Origin: Sphingobacteriales bacterium
GTDB taxonomy: Bacteria > Bacteroidota > Bacteroidia > Chitinophagales > Chitinophagaceae
DNA: 9,505 bases
Reading direction: 5' to 3'
NCBI GenBank assembly: GCA_947463665.1
Contig: CANHUD010000074.1
Span: 1-9,505, forward strand
The position numbers were made by a program, and so were the translations under genes. The notes beneath the pieces were generated by a model. That model had not been told where the DNA came from and ran no database searches. It worked only from the letters and a program-made list of their open reading frames with translations. Positions 1 to 6,821 of this stretch are shown one piece after another. How positions within the stretch are numbered: position 1 is the first letter of the stretch; each line of letters starts with the position of its first letter.

Positions 1-581
1 ATTTCCACCTCCCTGCCTAGTTGCTTGGCCTCATATAACAAGTAGGTATCAAGGGCAAAATCATTGGGAGCCGGTTTATCTACCATTTCGAAGAATTTGC
101 GGCTAAAGAGCTTGGGCTGCGCGTTGATTTCGGTCAGCCTTTTACCCAGCACCACAGAGGCCAGCAGCCCCATGACATAGCTGAAAACCGCCTCGCTGAG
201 TTTACGGTTTTTTCGGGCGCCTTTTACCATCAGCATATCGTCCCCGTTCTGCTCATACACTTCCAGCGCACGCAGTACATCAAGCGGATCGGTCTGCCGG
301 TCGGCGTGAGTAACCGCCAGCACATCGCCTTTGGCAGCTCTCAGCCCGCTGAGGATCCCGAAACCGTAGCCGATGTTCTTCTCTACATTCACAACCTTAA
401 AAACATTGCGGTTGCGGCCGGCCAGTTCCTGTTCGAAAACCGCCGCCGAATCATCGGTGGAACCATTGTTTACGAGCAGGATTTCCAGATCGGCATGCCT
501 TGCGGCCACCTCATCCAGCCGTTGCATCAGGGCTGAAATATTGTCCCTTTCGTTATAACAGGGCAGAACGATGGAGAGCAT
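1..581 (-). CDS. Family 2 glycosyltransferase, DPM1-like (3' end cut by window edge)
   Basis: The 193 visible residues are the catalytic half of a GT-A fold, family 2 glycosyltransferase. They begin with the classic MLSIVLPCYNE strand, followed by NNGSTDDS (nucleotide-binding Asp) near residue 40 and by HADRQTDP, which matches the HADxQxDP form of the metal-binding motif in dolichol-phosphate-mannose-synthase-like bacterial enzymes. Known relatives transfer a sugar from an NDP-sugar to polyprenyl phosphate at the inner membrane face; here that role is inferred. The ATG at 581 gives the canonical N-terminus. It lies inside the end of the preceding nucleotidyltransferase gene (29 bp overlap, 553-581), so translation is probably coupled. 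No Shine-Dalgarno sequence is evident. The frame stays open to base 1, so any C-terminal membrane segments are outside the window. The exact acceptor is unknown; direct glycan extension is the main alternative. Confidence 0.85.
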   Translation of the reverse strand, partial: MLSIVLPCYNERDNISALMQRLDEVAARHADLEILLVNNGSTDDSAAVFEQELAGRNRNVFKVVNVEKNIGYGFGILSGLRAAKGDVLAVTHADRQTDPLDVLRALEVYEQNGDDMLMVKGARKNRKLSEAVFSYVMGLLASVVLGKRLTEINAQPKLFSRKFFEMVDKPAPNDFALDTYLLYEAKQLGREVE

Positions 582-1353
582 AGGGTTTTCCGGATTTCTT
601 TAACAGATAGTAATCGTGCCAATAGGTGAATGTCTTATAGTCATTGGGCGTTCCCCAGCAGATATAGTGCTGCATTTCGAACACTTTGGCCGTGAAGCCC
701 ATCTGAATCACATCATTGATGCATTCGTCAACATAGAATTCGCCGTTCACACGGCGGTTCTGGCTGATCATGCGTTCAGCGGCCTCCACAAACAGTTTGC
801 CGGTTCTGAACCAGAAGGCGCCCACATACGCATGATTGTTGATGGGGTCGGGCATGTCGTACTTTACCTTGGCCTCGGTGATGTTCAGGCCGTCTTCGCC
901 CACCACGCACCAGCCGTATGCTTTTGGGTTGGGCACCACCGTGGGGTTGCCGCGGAAGGTAAACACCAAGGCATCTGCTGTTTTCTTCAGTTCTTCAAAC
1001 CAGGCCTGATCGTAAATCATGCCATTGTCGCTGGCCCCGATGAGCAGCTCATCATCATTGTTGATGAGATCCCTGGACATGAGGCAGGTGCTGGCCTGCC
1101 CTTCGGTGAGATGATCTATGATCACCTGACGATTGCCGGGAAAATGTTCATTCAATACCTGGTCAATGCCGAACTGCGCAATATGCGTGTCCCGCAGCAC
1201 GAAGATGAGGTTTTCGTCCTGGCCGGGCAGGTCGCGGGCCGCACTCACCACCATCGGCTTACCCATGACCGGCAGCAGGGGCTTGGGCGTGTCGTATCCC
1301 TTCATGGCGAATCGGCTACCGGCGCCGGCCATGGGTATCAGTTTATTCACCAT
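553..1353 (-). CDS. Sugar-phosphate-type nucleotidyltransferase (second of a tandem pair)
   Basis: A 266-residue NTP-transferase-fold protein. The N-terminus carries the signature loop GAGSRF (residues 10-15) and TPKPLL (22-27), with Lys24 the expected phosphate-contacting residue. TEGQAST and IGASDN further on match the base-binding and metal-Asp regions of the family. The C-terminus has WGTPNDYKTFTYW, shared with its upstream neighbour. Such enzymes join a sugar-1-phosphate or small phosphorylated alcohol to a nucleotide, giving an activated donor in the cytoplasm; neither nucleotide nor substrate can be read here. I chose the ATG at 1353 because it gives the compact family start MVNKLIPMAGAG. 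A TTG at 1368 in the same frame would add five residues (written MKIIT). The start overlaps the end of the previous gene by 11 bp, and the end overlaps the next gene by 29 bp. Proteins of this type in capsule loci are sometimes labelled glycosyltransferases in databases. Confidence 0.85.
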   Translation of the reverse strand: MVNKLIPMAGAGSRFAMKGYDTPKPLLPVMGKPMVVSAARDLPGQDENLIFVLRDTHIAQFGIDQVLNEHFPGNRQVIIDHLTEGQASTCLMSRDLINNDDELLIGASDNGMIYDQAWFEELKKTADALVFTFRGNPTVVPNPKAYGWCVVGEDGLNITEAKVKYDMPDPINNHAYVGAFWFRTGKLFVEAAERMISQNRRVNGEFYVDECINDVIQMGFTAKVFEMQHYICWGTPNDYKTFTYWHDYYLLKKSGKPYALHRSALL

Positions 1354-2119
1354 AGTGATAATTTTCAAAAATATCGGCCCATGCCTGGTATTCCTGCATG
1401 TCTTCCGGGGTTCCCCACTGACAGAAAAAAGGCACCTGATCGTACACTTTCACATTCAGCCCGTCGCGCACCATGAAGTTGTATGGCAGGCTGATGAAGA
1501 ACTCACCTACCGCACGCACATCCTTGTCCATCAGTTCCTGAAAGTATTTCCGGATATAGCTGCCCTTTTTAAAATAGTAGGTGCCACCGCTGTAGTAGCC
1601 CTTTTCGCGGTCGGTCACATAGTCGTGCTTTTCGGTAATTTCCAGCATGTTCATGTGTTCATCCGTCAGGCAGGTGGCGTACATGTTGTGCGGATGCAGC
1701 AGGTGAGGATGAAACCCGGTATAGCAGATCACGGCGCCATCGCAGCCGGTATCACCCACATACGATTTAAAATGGCTGTAATCCCACACCTGTGCAAAAT
1801 CACAGTAGTTGCAGATCACGGGTTCATCATCGTCAATCAGGTCAAACACGCTGGTCATGGTGTAAACCGGACCGTGCTTGTGGGCGTCCATGCCCACCAC
1901 CCTGGCCGTGGGTACCAGCTTCAGCAGCAGTTCCTTAAGATCCGTTTCCTCCAGCATATCGTTGCGGCAGATGAAGATGAAATCGGTTTCACCCGGAAAC
2001 ATCTCCACTACATGCTGAATCACGGGCTTGCCGTGTATTTCTATCAGGGCCTTGTAGGTTTCGTAGCCGGCTTTTTTAAAGCGGCTTCCCTGACCGGTCA
2101 TGGGTATTACAATTTTCAT
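1343..2119 (-). CDS. Divergent nucleotidyltransferase (first of a tandem pair)
   Basis: A 258-residue NTP-transferase-fold protein, paralogous to the gene that follows it. It opens with MKIVIPMTGQGSRF, so the nucleotide-binding loop GxGSRF is intact (residues 9-14). The usual PKPL segment reads YKALI (22-26): the Lys is kept (Lys23) but both prolines are lost. A CNYCDF stretch supplies the probable metal-binding Asp. A histidine-containing HKHGPVYTMTS segment stands where the paralogue has TEGQASTCLMS. The C-terminal QWGTPEDMQEYQAW motif parallels WGTPNDYKTFTYW in the paralogue. It probably activates a different phosphorylated compound from its neighbour, but this is inference. The ATG start shares an ATGA with the stop of the upstream GDPD gene (4 bp overlap, 2116-2119), typical of coupled translation. 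The active site looks plausible but is atypical, so a non-sugar substrate is quite possible. Confidence 0.82.
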   Translation of the reverse strand: MKIVIPMTGQGSRFKKAGYETYKALIEIHGKPVIQHVVEMFPGETDFIFICRNDMLEETDLKELLLKLVPTARVVGMDAHKHGPVYTMTSVFDLIDDDEPVICNYCDFAQVWDYSHFKSYVGDTGCDGAVICYTGFHPHLLHPHNMYATCLTDEHMNMLEITEKHDYVTDREKGYYSGGTYYFKKGSYIRKYFQELMDKDVRAVGEFFISLPYNFMVRDGLNVKVYDQVPFFCQWGTPEDMQEYQAWADIFENYHYGE

Positions 2120-2838
2120 TTCTTTTTCAGCAACAATCCCGGAAAATCCGTGTAAAACATGCGCACACCCCAGCTGAGGAAGCGGTCCATGTCAGCAGCA
2201 TCATTCACCACACATACCCCGCACTCAAAGCCTGCTTCACGCACGGTATCCACCACCGTTTTCTCCAGGCCGTTCAATACATACATCAGGCACTCAAACC
2301 CGTGGGTACGGGCTATGTGAAGATCCGTTTGCAAATCTGTGTCCGGCAACCGGTCCCAGAATACGGGTATGGAGGGATCCTGCAGTTTGGCTTCCACGAG
2401 GTATTCACAGTTCAGTTCATTAAAGGCTATCCTGTCTTTCGCGCCCATGTCTTCTGCCAGTTTGATGGCAGGAATCACAGCGCCGTTGCACTTGGGCTGA
2501 ATAGTAACTCTCATGCCCCGCTGTTTGACCAGTTCAAACACTTCACTGAGCAGGGGAAGCCTGTACTGCCGGCCGTCCTGCAGATAAGCACCAAAATTGA
2601 GCCGGCGCAGCTGTTCCAGCGTGCTGCCGGCCACGGACAAATCCACGCCGCAGGTGCGCAGGGTATGGGCATCGTGGGTTACCACCAGGTGGCCATCCAG
2701 GGTTTTCTGTATATCCAGTTCCAGCCAGTCGCAGCCCAGATCAGCAGCGCTGACGAATGCTTCCATGGTGTTTTCGGCGGTCACTGACATGTTGCCCCTG
2801 TGTGCGGCCACGCCGTTGCCGATATGGTCATTGCGCAT
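2116..2838 (-). CDS. GDPD-family phosphodiesterase with an altered metal site
   Basis: A 240-residue TIM-barrel protein of the glycerophosphodiester phosphodiesterase family, usual size for the bare catalytic domain and without a signal peptide, so probably cytoplasmic. Visible motifs are AHRG (catalytic His13, Arg14), AENTMEAF (21-28), ELD (metal ligands Glu40, Asp42) and THD (His55). The later family motif, normally Glu-x-Lys, reads QPK (Gln114, Lys116), so one expected metal ligand is Gln. The WTVN strand near the C-terminus is also altered (CVVND). Family members hydrolyse glycerophosphodiesters to glycerol-3-phosphate and an alcohol. Within a glycan cluster it might instead process a phosphodiester-linked intermediate. 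The ATG at 2838 overlaps the preceding TGA by one base. An in-frame GTG at 2841 is a possible start adding one residue. The fold is secure; the activity is uncertain because of Gln114. Confidence 0.85.
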   Translation of the reverse strand: MRNDHIGNGVAAHRGNMSVTAENTMEAFVSAADLGCDWLELDIQKTLDGHLVVTHDAHTLRTCGVDLSVAGSTLEQLRRLNFGAYLQDGRQYRLPLLSEVFELVKQRGMRVTIQPKCNGAVIPAIKLAEDMGAKDRIAFNELNCEYLVEAKLQDPSIPVFWDRLPDTDLQTDLHIARTHGFECLMYVLNGLEKTVVDTVREAGFECGVCVVNDAADMDRFLSWGVRMFYTDFPGLLLKKK

Positions 2839-4952
2839 CACAGTCCCAGGTAGATTTTGTTAAAGATCACATACACCGTAATCAGCTGCAGCAGGCCGTT
2901 GTAACCTTCGCCCCACTGCGGGTCATTGATGCCGATTTCTTCCAGCTCCGGCAACAGTTCCCAGGCCATCATGGCGATGTCCTGTCCACTGATCTGGCCG
3001 GTGATTTCCATTTCCTGGAGGTTGTCGGCATAGCGGTGCCTGATGGTCAGGCCGTCCAGCTGTCCCAGCAATTCCAGCAGCAGATCTATGTGTATGTTTT
3101 CCGACAGACTCAGGCGCATGCCGATTTCCGGTTCATCTTCCAGGCGGCTGATATCGGGAGCAGTGAGTGCGTAATAGGTCACCACCATGTCGGCCCTGCC
3201 CCGCTGGCTGCGGATGAACTTCTCCGAGTCTTCCTCGCGCTGCTGCAGTTGCTGCAGCACCTGATCCGGACTGTAGCTGCGCTTGGCCACATCGCGCTTC
3301 ACCTTCCACCAAACCCGCAACTGTTCTTCGGGCTCCATGTAGATTTTCAGGTCGTAGATCTCACTCTGATCCTTGAGGTAAAAACTGTGCAATCCCTCAA
3401 AGATGATCAGCTTGTTGGGTTTTATGAACCTGGGCAGGGTAAAGCGGCCGGTGTTGTGGTCATAATTACTGCGCTGAATGTTCTGCCCGGTCTTCAGTTG
3501 CCGGGTATGCGCCAGATCCAAATGCAGGCGGTTGGCCTTGGGATCAAGGTGGGTATGGGTTTTCCAGTTTTCATCACCCCGCTCCCAGCGGTGCATGTCA
3601 TCTCCGCGGATGACGGTGGTACTGGAGGTTCCGAATATGGCCTCCAGATCGCGGGTGAGGGTGGATTTACCGGCCGCACTGTCGCCACCTATGCCAAGGA
3701 GGTAGGGTTGAGACAGGAACTTGGCCTGTATGTTGCTGCTGATGCCCCTGCGGTACACCAGCACCCCGGCCAGGAGCAGCGTGGTTTGCAGAAGGGTAAA
3801 GGCGATGTTCAGTGGCTTTTCACCCGGTTGAATGTCCGAAAGGCCGGACATCATCTCATTTAGGACAGGCAGATTGGCCGAATTGAAATAATCACAGTTG
3901 GGCGTCAGGCCAAAATACACAAAGTACATCAGGCTGAGCAATACAAACATCTGACGTTCCCTGGCTCCCTGTTTGATGATAAAATAAATGAACAGGGGAA
4001 ATATCCAGTAATACCAGCCCTGCATGGGCGCCACCATCAGAGTCAGCGCCAGAAAGCCGAAGGTGAGGAACAGGGTAAGCTGGTCGCGGTTGACAAAGCG
4101 CAGGGTATAGTACCAAAGCACCAGCACAAAGAACACCCCGGGGTTGAAGTATATCCGCAGGTTCTGATTGAACTGGTAAAACAGATCGAACACCTGGGTC
4201 TGAACCGGGTTGTTATACACCATGCTGATAAAGCCCGCAGAACCCAGATAAGGCAGATTCAACAGCAGCACCAGCGCAGAAAACAAGCCGAAGCCGGTCA
4301 GCGGACCTCTGACGTTTTCACCGGCCTGCCTGAAATGGTAAAGCAATACAAAGGGCAGCACCACCACCATGTTGGTTTTGCAGGCCACCGAAGCCGCCAG
4401 CAGCGCATAGGCCGGCAGCATGCGTTCCCTGAACAGCAGGTAAAGACTGATAAAAAGCAGGGCAATGGGAATAACGTCGAGCTGCCCGTGGAAATAATTA
4501 ATGTAGATGAGCACCGGAGAAAGCCAGTACCATTTAAGCACCTGCCTGATGCGGGTTTTGAGCCAGCGCATGAGCACAAACAGGATGGCCAGGTCGGCCA
4601 TAAACAGGGGAACCCGGTAGATAAAGCTCTCCCACATACCGAACTCAGCCGCTGAAACGCCGGTCAGCGGCGACAAAATCAGGGCAGGCAGGCTGAAAAA
4701 CCAGAGCATTAGAGGTGGATAAGGAAATTCCGTTCCCTGACCATGCTCAGTGAACCAGGCATAAGGGTCACCCAGACCGCTGCTGATGAACTGCCCGGCA
4801 AAAGGAGCAAACTGCTCTTTCAGGTAAGAGGAAGCAAACAGCAGAGATAGCAATAGTTTGATGAAAAAACCTCCCCAGAAAAGCCGTGATTTCCTGAGTG
4901 GCACCTTGCTTCGTCCCAGTTTATCGGTGAGTTCTATGCCCAGCCAGCCCAT
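2838..4952 (-). CDS. Fusion: polytopic GT-C-like glycosyltransferase + uridine-kinase/PRK-family kinase
   Basis: A 704-residue two-domain protein. Residues 1-400 (bases 3753-4952) are polytopic, with roughly 11 hydrophobic segments starting near residue 27 and ending near 400. Segments such as EFPYPPLMLWFF (75-86), YRVPLFMADLAILF (112-125) and HGQLDV (155-160) resemble polyprenyl-phosphate-sugar-dependent GT-C mannosyltransferases; an acidic residue in the first loop (Asp62 in GDPYAW) is a candidate catalytic base. A short linker with RR at 401-402 (positive-inside, so cytoplasmic) leads to a P-loop kinase. It has Walker A GGDSAAGKST (422-431), RGDD (449-452), YDHNTGRF (497-504, typical of uridine kinase/phosphoribulokinase) and a Walker B-like LIIFEGLHSF. 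About 100 unrecognised C-terminal residues end in a hydrophobic stretch (687-704). The ATG at 4952 lies 4 bp after the HAD stop, behind AGGGAGG. An in-frame upstream extension to 5015 has no protein-like character. The kinase substrate is unknown. Confidence 0.85.
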   Translation of the reverse strand: MGWLGIELTDKLGRSKVPLRKSRLFWGGFFIKLLLSLLFASSYLKEQFAPFAGQFISSGLGDPYAWFTEHGQGTEFPYPPLMLWFFSLPALILSPLTGVSAAEFGMWESFIYRVPLFMADLAILFVLMRWLKTRIRQVLKWYWLSPVLIYINYFHGQLDVIPIALLFISLYLLFRERMLPAYALLAASVACKTNMVVVLPFVLLYHFRQAGENVRGPLTGFGLFSALVLLLNLPYLGSAGFISMVYNNPVQTQVFDLFYQFNQNLRIYFNPGVFFVLVLWYYTLRFVNRDQLTLFLTFGFLALTLMVAPMQGWYYWIFPLFIYFIIKQGARERQMFVLLSLMYFVYFGLTPNCDYFNSANLPVLNEMMSGLSDIQPGEKPLNIAFTLLQTTLLLAGVLVYRRGISSNIQAKFLSQPYLLGIGGDSAAGKSTLTRDLEAIFGTSSTTVIRGDDMHRWERGDENWKTHTHLDPKANRLHLDLAHTRQLKTGQNIQRSNYDHNTGRFTLPRFIKPNKLIIFEGLHSFYLKDQSEIYDLKIYMEPEEQLRVWWKVKRDVAKRSYSPDQVLQQLQQREEDSEKFIRSQRGRADMVVTYYALTAPDISRLEDEPEIGMRLSLSENIHIDLLLELLGQLDGLTIRHRYADNLQEMEITGQISGQDIAMMAWELLPELEEIGINDPQWGEGYNGLLQLITVYVIFNKIYLGL

Positions 4953-4956
4953 ATAA

Positions 4957-5613
4957 TCATGCCTCCCTTTTGATGTGATATGCCCTGATGCCCATGACTT
5001 CGGCCCCCTGCACATCCTTGCGCAGGCTGTCGCCGATCATGATGACTTCTTCAGGTTTCATACCGAGTTTCTGCAGTGCAAGTTTAAAGATCGCGGGCTC
5101 AGGTTTTTCATAGCCGGCCTCTTCAGAACTCACCATGTAACGCACATGCGCACCCAGACCCAGTTTCAGCCACTTGCGGTGCTGTATCTGGGCGGTCAGG
5201 TCGGTCACGATGCAAATGTCGAGCCCGGCCTGCTGCGCGCGTTCCAGGAACGACCTGGCATCTGCATCCCATTCCATGCGGTCCAGAAAAGCCGACCAAT
5301 AAGCCTCTTCGGCCAGCAGGGTAAACTCCGGATGGGTATGTCCGAAGTACTGTTCCGCTACTTTCTGCGCGTAAAGCAGGCGCGAATGTCCGGCCCCGAA
5401 AGACGCCAGGTCGTGGTGTATCACCTGCCTGCCCTGTTTCCAATATTCATCGAACGCTTCGCCCGGGATAGCGAACTTTTCGCAGGCCAGTTGCCTAACC
5501 GCCGCATAACCGGCTTTGTTACAGGGTTCATAGGCATACAGGGTATCATCCAGATCGCAGAGTATGCCCTTGATGTCCTGTATCCCAATGTTGTTCCAGG
5601 TATGACTGATCAT
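4957..5613 (-). CDS. HAD-superfamily (IA-type) phosphatase
   Basis: A 218-residue haloacid-dehalogenase-fold hydrolase with all four motifs. Motif I is CDLDDTLY (nucleophile Asp20, acid/base Asp22), motif II is IVTDLTA (Thr137), motif III is the Lys of YEKPEP (Lys170), and motif IV is GDSLRKD (Asp195, Asp200). A helical cap lies between motifs I and II (about 30-115), as in subclass IA enzymes such as phosphoglycolate phosphatase, YjjG-type nucleotidases and pyrimidine 5'-nucleotidases. It should remove a phosphate from a small cytoplasmic metabolite; the operon suggests an intermediate shared with the kinase and nucleotidyltransferases next to it. The ATG at 5613 lies 8 bp after the upstream stop, and the following fusion gene starts 4 bp after its TGA. 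Catalytic residues are complete, so activity is likely, but the substrate cannot be inferred. A housekeeping role unrelated to the glycan is possible. Confidence 0.9.
   Translation of the reverse strand: MISHTWNNIGIQDIKGILCDLDDTLYAYEPCNKAGYAAVRQLACEKFAIPGEAFDEYWKQGRQVIHHDLASFGAGHSRLLYAQKVAEQYFGHTHPEFTLLAEEAYWSAFLDRMEWDADARSFLERAQQAGLDICIVTDLTAQIQHRKWLKLGLGAHVRYMVSSEEAGYEKPEPAIFKLALQKLGMKPEEVIMIGDSLRKDVQGAEVMGIRAYHIKREA
4962..4968 (-). promoter_or_regulatory. Shine-Dalgarno-like site before the GT-C/kinase fusion gene
   Basis: Read on the minus strand, AGGGAGG ends 9 bases before the ATG at 4952. It lies within the last codons of the HAD gene. It is the clearest ribosome-binding-site-like element in the window and supports 4952 over the upstream in-frame extension to 5015. 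The match may be partly chance, since it also encodes Arg-Glu of the HAD protein. Confidence 0.45.
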
Positions 5614-5621
5614 CTGGTCTG

Positions 5622-6818
5622 TTAGGCCGAAGCCTGTTCTTTCAGCATTTTACTCAATTCACCTACCGTAACCCTCCAGTCCAGGTGTTCTTCCGCGAAG
5701 TTTCTCATTTGCTGAATGTGGTGGCGATCTGCCCTCATTTTCATAGCAAATTCATACACCAGATCCATATCAATCATGCTGTCATCATTGGGTAGATTTA
5801 AATAATACTGAGCAGCAATGGTACCATCCACATCAGGCATGCTGTTGGCCTGAATAAAGGGCAGACCGCAGGCAAAATATTCCCGGCTTTTCAGATTGGT
5901 GGTTTCATTAAAGCCAATCAGGTAATTGGCCAGATTGCTGACCCCCAGATCCACCTGATCCGTTAACGTCCTCAAATCTTCTGCGGATAAACGACCGGTC
6001 AGTTTCACAAAATCATATTTTTTCCAAGATTCATCAACAACCTTTCCGGTGATGTACAGCTCAAACCGGTCTTTTCCTCCGGCGGCGATACTCTCTATCA
6101 ACCGATCTATACCCGACCAGGGCTGGGCCATGCTGCTGCCTTTCATGAATAAGAGTTTAACCTTGCCTGTTCTGTCGGGGTCAGCGCTTCGTGGATTCAC
6201 ATGTTCACAATCTGCTCCGTCTCTGTTACAGATAAAATTCACACGGCCCTTTGCCTGACGTCTCAATATACCGGCAAACTCATTGGTAAATACCACTACC
6301 CCACTCTGCTTACTCAGATAACTGCGGATGAGCCGCTTTTCGTAAATATAAAAATACCTGAAGTACTCCCACCAGCGAAAACAGGAACCGACAAATCCAT
6401 TCGCGGGTGCAGCCTGCCTTTCCCTGAAATTCTCGGCTATCGTATTACTCGGAATGTACAGGAATATTTTTTTTCCGAATGCTTTTAATAGTTTGAAATA
6501 TTCAGAACCTGTGGTACCATGTCGCAGAAAAATAAAATCAAATTCACTTTCATGCACGTTCAGATAATCCTGAATAAACCGGTAAGCAGCCTGGGCCTCG
6601 TAGTAATTCCTGAAATACTTCCTGTTTGAAACAAAATCCGGCACCCTGATCACCCGGACATGGTCAGAAAGATCCATATTCTCCTTCACCAGCGGGGTAA
6701 AGAATATACCTTGTGCATCTATGCCATGATGTCTTAACTCATTGATCTGACAAACAGCTTTCCTTTGGACGCTGCTGCCCGGATCATTTCCGCCCAGATA
6801 TATGTACCATAAACGCAT
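5622..6818 (-). CDS. GT4-like glycosyltransferase (GT-B fold)
   Basis: A 398-residue protein of the size and layout of GT-B glycosyltransferases, with no membrane segment. The N-terminal domain starts with MRLWYIYLGGNDPGSSVQRK and runs to about residue 190. The C-terminal nucleotide-sugar-binding domain follows, with KLLFMKGSS near 221-229, ELYITGK near 253-259 and VKLTGRLSAEDL near 271-282. The family's EX7E motif is visible as Glu305 to Glu313 in NETTNLKSREYFACGLPFI, where the second Glu normally contacts the donor ribose. It should transfer one sugar from a nucleotide sugar to a lipid-linked glycan at the cytoplasmic membrane face; donor and acceptor are not predictable. The dehydrogenase just upstream may supply its uronic acid donor (inference). 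Only 3 bp separate its ATG at 6818 from the dehydrogenase stop, and 8 bp separate its stop from the HAD start. Sequence similarity to well-characterised GT4 enzymes looks weak outside the EX7E region. Confidence 0.85.
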   Translation of the reverse strand: MRLWYIYLGGNDPGSSVQRKAVCQINELRHHGIDAQGIFFTPLVKENMDLSDHVRVIRVPDFVSNRKYFRNYYEAQAAYRFIQDYLNVHESEFDFIFLRHGTTGSEYFKLLKAFGKKIFLYIPSNTIAENFRERQAAPANGFVGSCFRWWEYFRYFYIYEKRLIRSYLSKQSGVVVFTNEFAGILRRQAKGRVNFICNRDGADCEHVNPRSADPDRTGKVKLLFMKGSSMAQPWSGIDRLIESIAAGGKDRFELYITGKVVDESWKKYDFVKLTGRLSAEDLRTLTDQVDLGVSNLANYLIGFNETTNLKSREYFACGLPFIQANSMPDVDGTIAAQYYLNLPNDDSMIDMDLVYEFAMKMRADRHHIQQMRNFAEEHLDWRVTVGELSKMLKEQASA

Positions 6819-6821
6819 ATA

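Noticed and set aside
1354..1368. TTG start for the second nucleotidyltransferase at 1368
   Set aside because: The five added residues lie inside the previous gene and precede the standard family N-terminus. The ATG at 1353 gives MVNKLIPMAGAGSRF, the usual layout.
616..1476. Long plus-strand open frame (286 codons) opposite the nucleotidyltransferases
   Set aside because: It is antisense to two clearly conserved enzymes, and its His/Val/Ala-rich translation shows no recognisable motif. High GC in the coding strand explains the open frame.
1133..2155. Long plus-strand open frame (340 codons)
   Set aside because: It spans a gene junction on the opposite strand and has no domain signature; the minus-strand frames carry all the conserved motifs.
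3700..3760. Possible assembly error fusing two genes at the membrane/kinase boundary
   Set aside because: The frame is continuous with protein-like sequence through the linker, without a stop codon or an internal start with ribosome-binding site. A real fusion is the simpler reading, though raw reads would be decisive.
2757..3863. Plus-strand open frame (368 codons) opposite the kinase domain
   Set aside because: The translation is Gln/His-rich in the way an antisense copy of Leu- and Val-rich coding sequence is. The opposite strand encodes Walker A and other kinase motifs.
4953..5015. Upstream extension of the fusion gene to an alternative start at 5015
   Set aside because: The extra residues are out-of-frame translation of the HAD C-terminus (motif IV region). 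The ATG at 4952 has a good ribosome-binding-like site and gives a plausible cytoplasmic N-terminus before the first membrane segment.
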